Assembly: GCF_040954645.1 (NCBI RefSeq)
Contig: NC_092804.1
Location: 143,849,108 to 143,913,107 of the forward strand
Direction of reading: 5' to 3'
Length of the DNA stretch: 64,000 nucleotides
From: Diabrotica undecimpunctata
Lineage: Eukaryota > Arthropoda > Insecta > Coleoptera > Chrysomelidae
Shown: positions 42,801 through 48,800 of the stretch, piece by piece
Position numbering within the stretch: position 1 is the first letter of the stretch
How the letters are laid out: each line of letters starts with the position of its first letter
Notes under the pieces: model-generated
What the model saw: the letters and a program-made list of their open reading frames with translations, nothing else
Told to the model about the DNA's origin: nothing
The model's database searches: none
Translations under genes and position numbers: made by a program

Positions 42801-45800
42801 AATAAATGAACTGCGGTTATGTTAGACTTCAAATCGAAATTCATGCTGATTGTTTGAGAATAGAGTCACTATTTACAAATTCCAACAATCTATTATTTTT
42901 AGAGAAAACTGACGAAATTGTCACAGGTCTATAATTTACAAAATCATTTGTATTAACCTTATAAATATCAATAATCTTTATACTTTCAAATTATCTAGAA
43001 ATTTAACTTCACAGAACATTAACTTGATTACATGTATAAGGGATGAAAGTATTGCATTAATTACAAATTTTGTGGTAAACACCAGAATGTCGTTAGTTCC
43101 ACAAGATCTGGTATTTTTCAACATGAAGGAAAACAAGCAAGTAATGTAAAACAACATATTTAAGAAAAAGGCCAGGCCAAGAAATAATTTTATATTTTAC
43201 TTGATTATGTAAAAAAATATTTAATTATGTGTAAACATAGATATAATTTTAATTCGAACTTATGTAATAGCATCTAATAAAAGCTTAGCAGTTATTTGAA
43301 ACCTACAACAGTACAGAAAACTCATAAAACATTTGTTATTTGAACGAATATAAAAATAATGTTAATGATGTAGATAGCACATAAATTGCAATGTCACGTA
43401 TCAAATAATATACTACAATAAAAATTATATAGATTCGTATATTTACATGTGTTTAACTGTTACAAATTTGCTTTCTATGTTGGAACACCCTAAATATAGG
43501 GCAAGCTACATACATTTTATGTACTATATGTCTCACGTCGTTTGATTTGATGTGCCATATGCTAGTATTAGTCTAGTTGTTTATTTTGTAATCAATCAGA
43601 GGCCTTTTTCAGGTCAATAAAGCGAATATATCTATTATCATCCATAGTGTCATGTGGAATGTCGTATGTAGCTATATGTTCATTAATAACGAAGACGATG
43701 TGTAGTGCCCTTTTGGTAGTATTTTTGTTTGTTTTTTACTATCTGAATATATTCGTTATATCCTCTTCTTTTATTTGCTATGTCGCATGTTAGGATTCGA
43801 TAAATTGTTTATTTTTTACTCAGCCTGAGGCTTTCTGTAATTCAATAAACCAAAGTTTGTCTTATGGTAAATCTATTTTTATCCACAATGCCCTATGATA
43901 TCTAGTATGTCGCTATACGTTCATTAATAATAAAGATAGTGTGTAGTTTTTTAGTAGTTGCCTTCTTTGTTTTTTCTATCTAAATATATTCGTTATATCT
44001 ACCCCTTTCATTTAATATGTCGCATGTTAGGATTTGATCAGTTGTTTATTTTGTATACAGCCAGAGGCCTTCTTCAAGTCAATAAATCAAAATTTGTCTT
44101 ATAGTTAATATATTTTTATCTATAGTGCTCTATGATATCTAGTATGTTGCTATACATTCATTAATAATGAAGATACTGTGTAGTGCTCTTTTGGTAGTCG
44201 CCTTCTGGTATAGCAGTTTTTTTATAGGTATAGTTTTAGTTAATTGTATTTAATTCTACTTAATTTTATTTAATTGTTATTTAATTTTACGTAATTCTGT
44301 TTAACTTAATTTAATTTTATTTAATTCTATTTACCTTTATTTTTTATTTAATTTTATTTAGTTTTAATTTTATTTTATTTTAGTAAAGCGTTGACATTTG
44401 CTAAACGTCATTTTATTTTTATAGTAAGTGTGTGTTTATCTTACCCAATGACATAACAAATATATATTATATGTCATTGATCTTACCTTACATTACAGTA
44501 ACCTATATTTTTAGCAATCTTGTGAAAAAAATAATCATTGTGAAGTAGTAAAATTTCTGATTAACAATATTTGAATCATCAATTTGTAGAATGTATTAAC
44601 AATAAATCAACTGTATCGTTTCAAGAACAAAATATAATTGAAATGTCAAATAGTGGTAGTTCAGATTTCTTTCCTAGATGGTTTTGTTACCTTACTGGAC
44701 AAACAGTGTGACTTTTATATAGATTGTCCTCAATTGTTATCACTCATTAGTCTTAAAGTACCCAGTAGAAACAACAGACAATTGGAAATCTTTTCAGTCT
44801 CATCTCACCACACTAATTATGGTATCAATGAACCAACTACACAATTGGTCCAAAGTGCTAACAGCCTGCCAAGACAAATAAATATTTTTGACTCCAAAAT
44901 TAGTTAATTTAAAAAACAACTGAAAACAACAAAAAGGAATCTTATAATAAGTGATCTCTTTTACATGTCAATACTAGTCTACCCTTGATAGTTTTATTAA
45001 AGTTTGTTATAGTTGATTATTCAGAGATGTTTGATATTTTAAAAATTTATTGTTTTTAAGGTGTAGCTTTGTTAAAAGTTTTGTAAATGGATTCTGTTAA
45101 TAAGTAAATAAAATAAAATTTCCTCAGAAATTAACTGTTTAGTAAGGTTTCATTTGGCCACATAATATGGTCAGTTCATTTTTTGCAATAAAGCATATAC
45201 TTTAATTTACAAAAGAATACTGTTTCTTTTGTCCTTGAAAACTTTGATAGTACCTAATTTAATAACATTTGGTTATTATTACAAAATTCATTATATTATA
45301 CTGTTACTACTTTTCTTAATGTAACTATTCCTTAGCTGATAATATTGATGATCAAAATTATTCAGTGGCCATCTTGATCTTGCCTAAACTAATTTTCTTC
45401 TATGGCGCTATGTCAACAATAAAATTTATAATAAGTTCATAAAATTGCGAGAAATATAAGAAGCCATTTTATGATGATTACAAAACATTATTTTGTTCTT
45501 GTTTTGTTATGTTTTATAGTTTAAGATCCCATTGCAAGATCACTACATTCATAACATAGTTAATCAAACTAACATTTTTAAAATTTGGAGAATACATTGA
45601 TAATAGGTTGACAGTCAAAAGTGGCAGCAAATATTTTAATTCAATTAAGAGTAACTCATTTTTAAACAAAAAATTTATTTCGTTCGTTTATTTTTTAAAT
45701 AAAATACCCTATTCATGAAGCATGTTTTTTTTTCAACAGGCATTTTCATATATGCATGTTTTTTATATCAAATTAAAGCTAATTCTTTTTTTAATATGAT

Positions 45801-48800
45801 GATATAGGTTGCCTGAGTAAAAATGTTCACAAGTTAGAGTTGCCAGCTGAAAACACAAGGTATCAAAGATAAAGTAAAAGAGAGCTAGCAGGCAACGCCA
45901 CTTTGAAGTGTAAGTTGTGTGAGTTTTTAAAGCATGCTTCCATAAATAGTGTTATTAATATGTATTATCACTTGTCAAACCAGTGTGATTCTGTGCTAAT
46001 ATTAACTTTAATTTGATATAAAAAAAACATGCATATACAGTAAAACCTCCCTTAACCGAAACCTTTTTAACCGAAACTTCGTTTAACCGAAACGGCTGAC
46101 AGTTTCAATAATTTCGTCAATAAAAAGTAAATGTTTGTCGCAAAACGTAAACAATTCCGTTAATTTCACTCACCAATTGATGTCTATGTGTGTTGGGAAA
46201 TCACAAAAACCAAGAGCTCTAAAAGATATTTCCGAAAAGGCATTTTAAGGCATAGAAGCCAAAAAAGTTCATGGATGTCGACCACTATATTTTTAGAATG
46301 GTTTGAAAATGAATTCGCCTCAAGTGTAAAATCCTTTTTAAAATCAAAAAACCGTCCCATCAATGCATTGTTGCTTGTTGACAATGCGCCCTCACCCTCA
46401 AAATCTACAAAATGGTAACAATTGTCAGATTTTTGCCGCTGAATGTCACAAGCTTAATTTAGCCGTTAGACCAGGGAGTCATAGAGACATTATAGAGAAG
46501 CATTCTTAAGACATCTGTTATTACAGGAGATGAATTAATCCAAAAGTGTTCCCGAAATTCTCAAATCTTTAACAATAAAACATTTTTATTGGTGGTGGTT
46601 TTTTGATAAGATTTTGATTGACGATCCTGAAGAAGAAAATGGTAAGAAAACGACAGAAGAAATTAAACCTTTCATTAAAAATTTGCCGGGACATGACGAA
46701 ATTAACTAAGAAGAGATACGTGACTGGTTAGCAGCTTATGACTCAGAACGTGAATTCATCAACCAGGACATCATTGATATGGTTCTTTATCAAGACAACC
46801 TGAGCATATCAGATGACAAAGATGACGACCCAAGAGGCAACAGGCAGCACAAGACCGTCGACGAGATTTTCAATGCTTTAGAGGAAAGAATTTTATACAG
46901 TAGGCCTAATTAGCTAGGGACACGACTAGATTCTTAATTTTTGTTGTCATTACATAAAGTTTTGTCCTTTTCAGATTGCTTTACGTTTCGTCGAACAATC
47001 GAATGAGGCAAACTCATGACCTTCTGCAAATTAACGATGGAGGGAGAGAGAAACATCGTTGTCAAACGAAAACGCAAAAAAATAGCAGATTTCTTTAAAA
47101 AAGCATGTTAAACTTGTTCATTTTCCTTAATTTTATTACTTTATTTTGGATTTACTTATTAGAAAACATTACGAAATCAACTCATAGTATTTTTTAATAC
47201 CAATACTTTGATCAAGAATATTATAAAAAACAATCTTATTTTTAACCGAAATTCTTGTTATCTGAAACGGCCTCCCCCCAATTATTTCGGTTAATGGAGG
47301 TTTTACTGTATGTCATGACCACCATATTTTATTTAAAAAATAAATGAATGAAATAAAATTTTTCTTCAAAAATGAATTAAGTACTATGAATTAAATTAAA
47401 AATATTTGCGGCCATTTTTTGAGTGGCAACCTATTATCAATGTATTATCTTAATTTTAAATGCATGAAAAAATGTGAGTTTGATTAACTACATTATAAAC
47501 GTGATTTTGCAGTGGGATCTTGTACTATATAAGTATTCTATATTTTAAAATATTCCTATCGTTTTTAACAATTTATTATTCATTTATTTTTATATTTATT
47601 TTATTTCACACCCTGTGAAAATATGTACCATGGAGTAACAACTAAGACTGAAATATGTGTGGGAGAGACTGACAAATTTCAAGTGAACTTTGGGCTGCAT
47701 CAGGGTTCACATTCTTATCTATTGGCAATACTTTTGAATTAGATTGTAGGAGGTTCAAGAGGGTATTCCTTCCTGTCTGACATATGCTGATGGTGAGAAG
47801 TTTGTAAGAAATACAAATTGTCTTTCGAGACTTGAGCAGAAGGGAAAGGTTCCCAAAACCAGATAAAAATTGACAAGAGCAAAAGGAGAGATACTAAAAT
47901 ACTTAAAATGAAATAAACTATCTTTACTCTAGTGGATAACAAGAAAAACTCACTTCAATTGAATAATTTAAGCTAATAATCTAAACTCACCATCCCCTTC
48001 CCCCTTCATCTAAAGTATTTTGTGTTTCCCTTGGATTTTATCTTAACAAGTTTCTACTGTAACAGAATAAATAGAACAGCAATTTAATAAATGCCTTCTA
48101 CCAATACACTCTTAAAGTTTATACAATTGGTGAGTATATCACAATCACTAATTATTCAAATACTATATGATCCTTCTATTATATCTCTGTAATTTCTTTA
48201 AGTATGTCTTTGTATGTACAATCTTTTCAATTCTTTCTTTTTCCTTTCACCTAAATATTTCAATTAGCCAGACAGGTCTCCAATACTTCTTAATTTTATA
48301 CAGATTCTTTTCCATTTTATTTTCAACTCATCTTTAAAATCTTGTCTCTGTTTTTCTTTTAGTTTCTTTGAATGATAATTATTCAATTTCTTCCCATAAA
48401 TCAGGGGACAGAGTAGATATCTGTAATAGCAGACATATTGCCATTCAGTCCATCATTCCCACAATGGACAAACTAATAGGTATCATCATTCCTGATGAAT
48501 TTTTCTACCAATTTAATTAGTACTCAGTAACATGACTTTTTATAGTATGTCTTATTTTGCTTATCAATCAGAATGATCTGTTGAATGCCTTTTGCGAATC
48601 ATTTTCAAATTAATTACATTTACATCTAAAAGGTTTTGACAGAAGTCAATCACATCTTACTTTTAGCAACACTAGATGCTACTAGATTTGATAATCACTT
48701 GGTTTCAAAGCTTTATATAAAATCCCTACAAGTCTATTAGACTGAATGTTTACTGTTAGCAAAAACTAAGGGATTAGTGTATTGGCCTCAACATTGTCCT

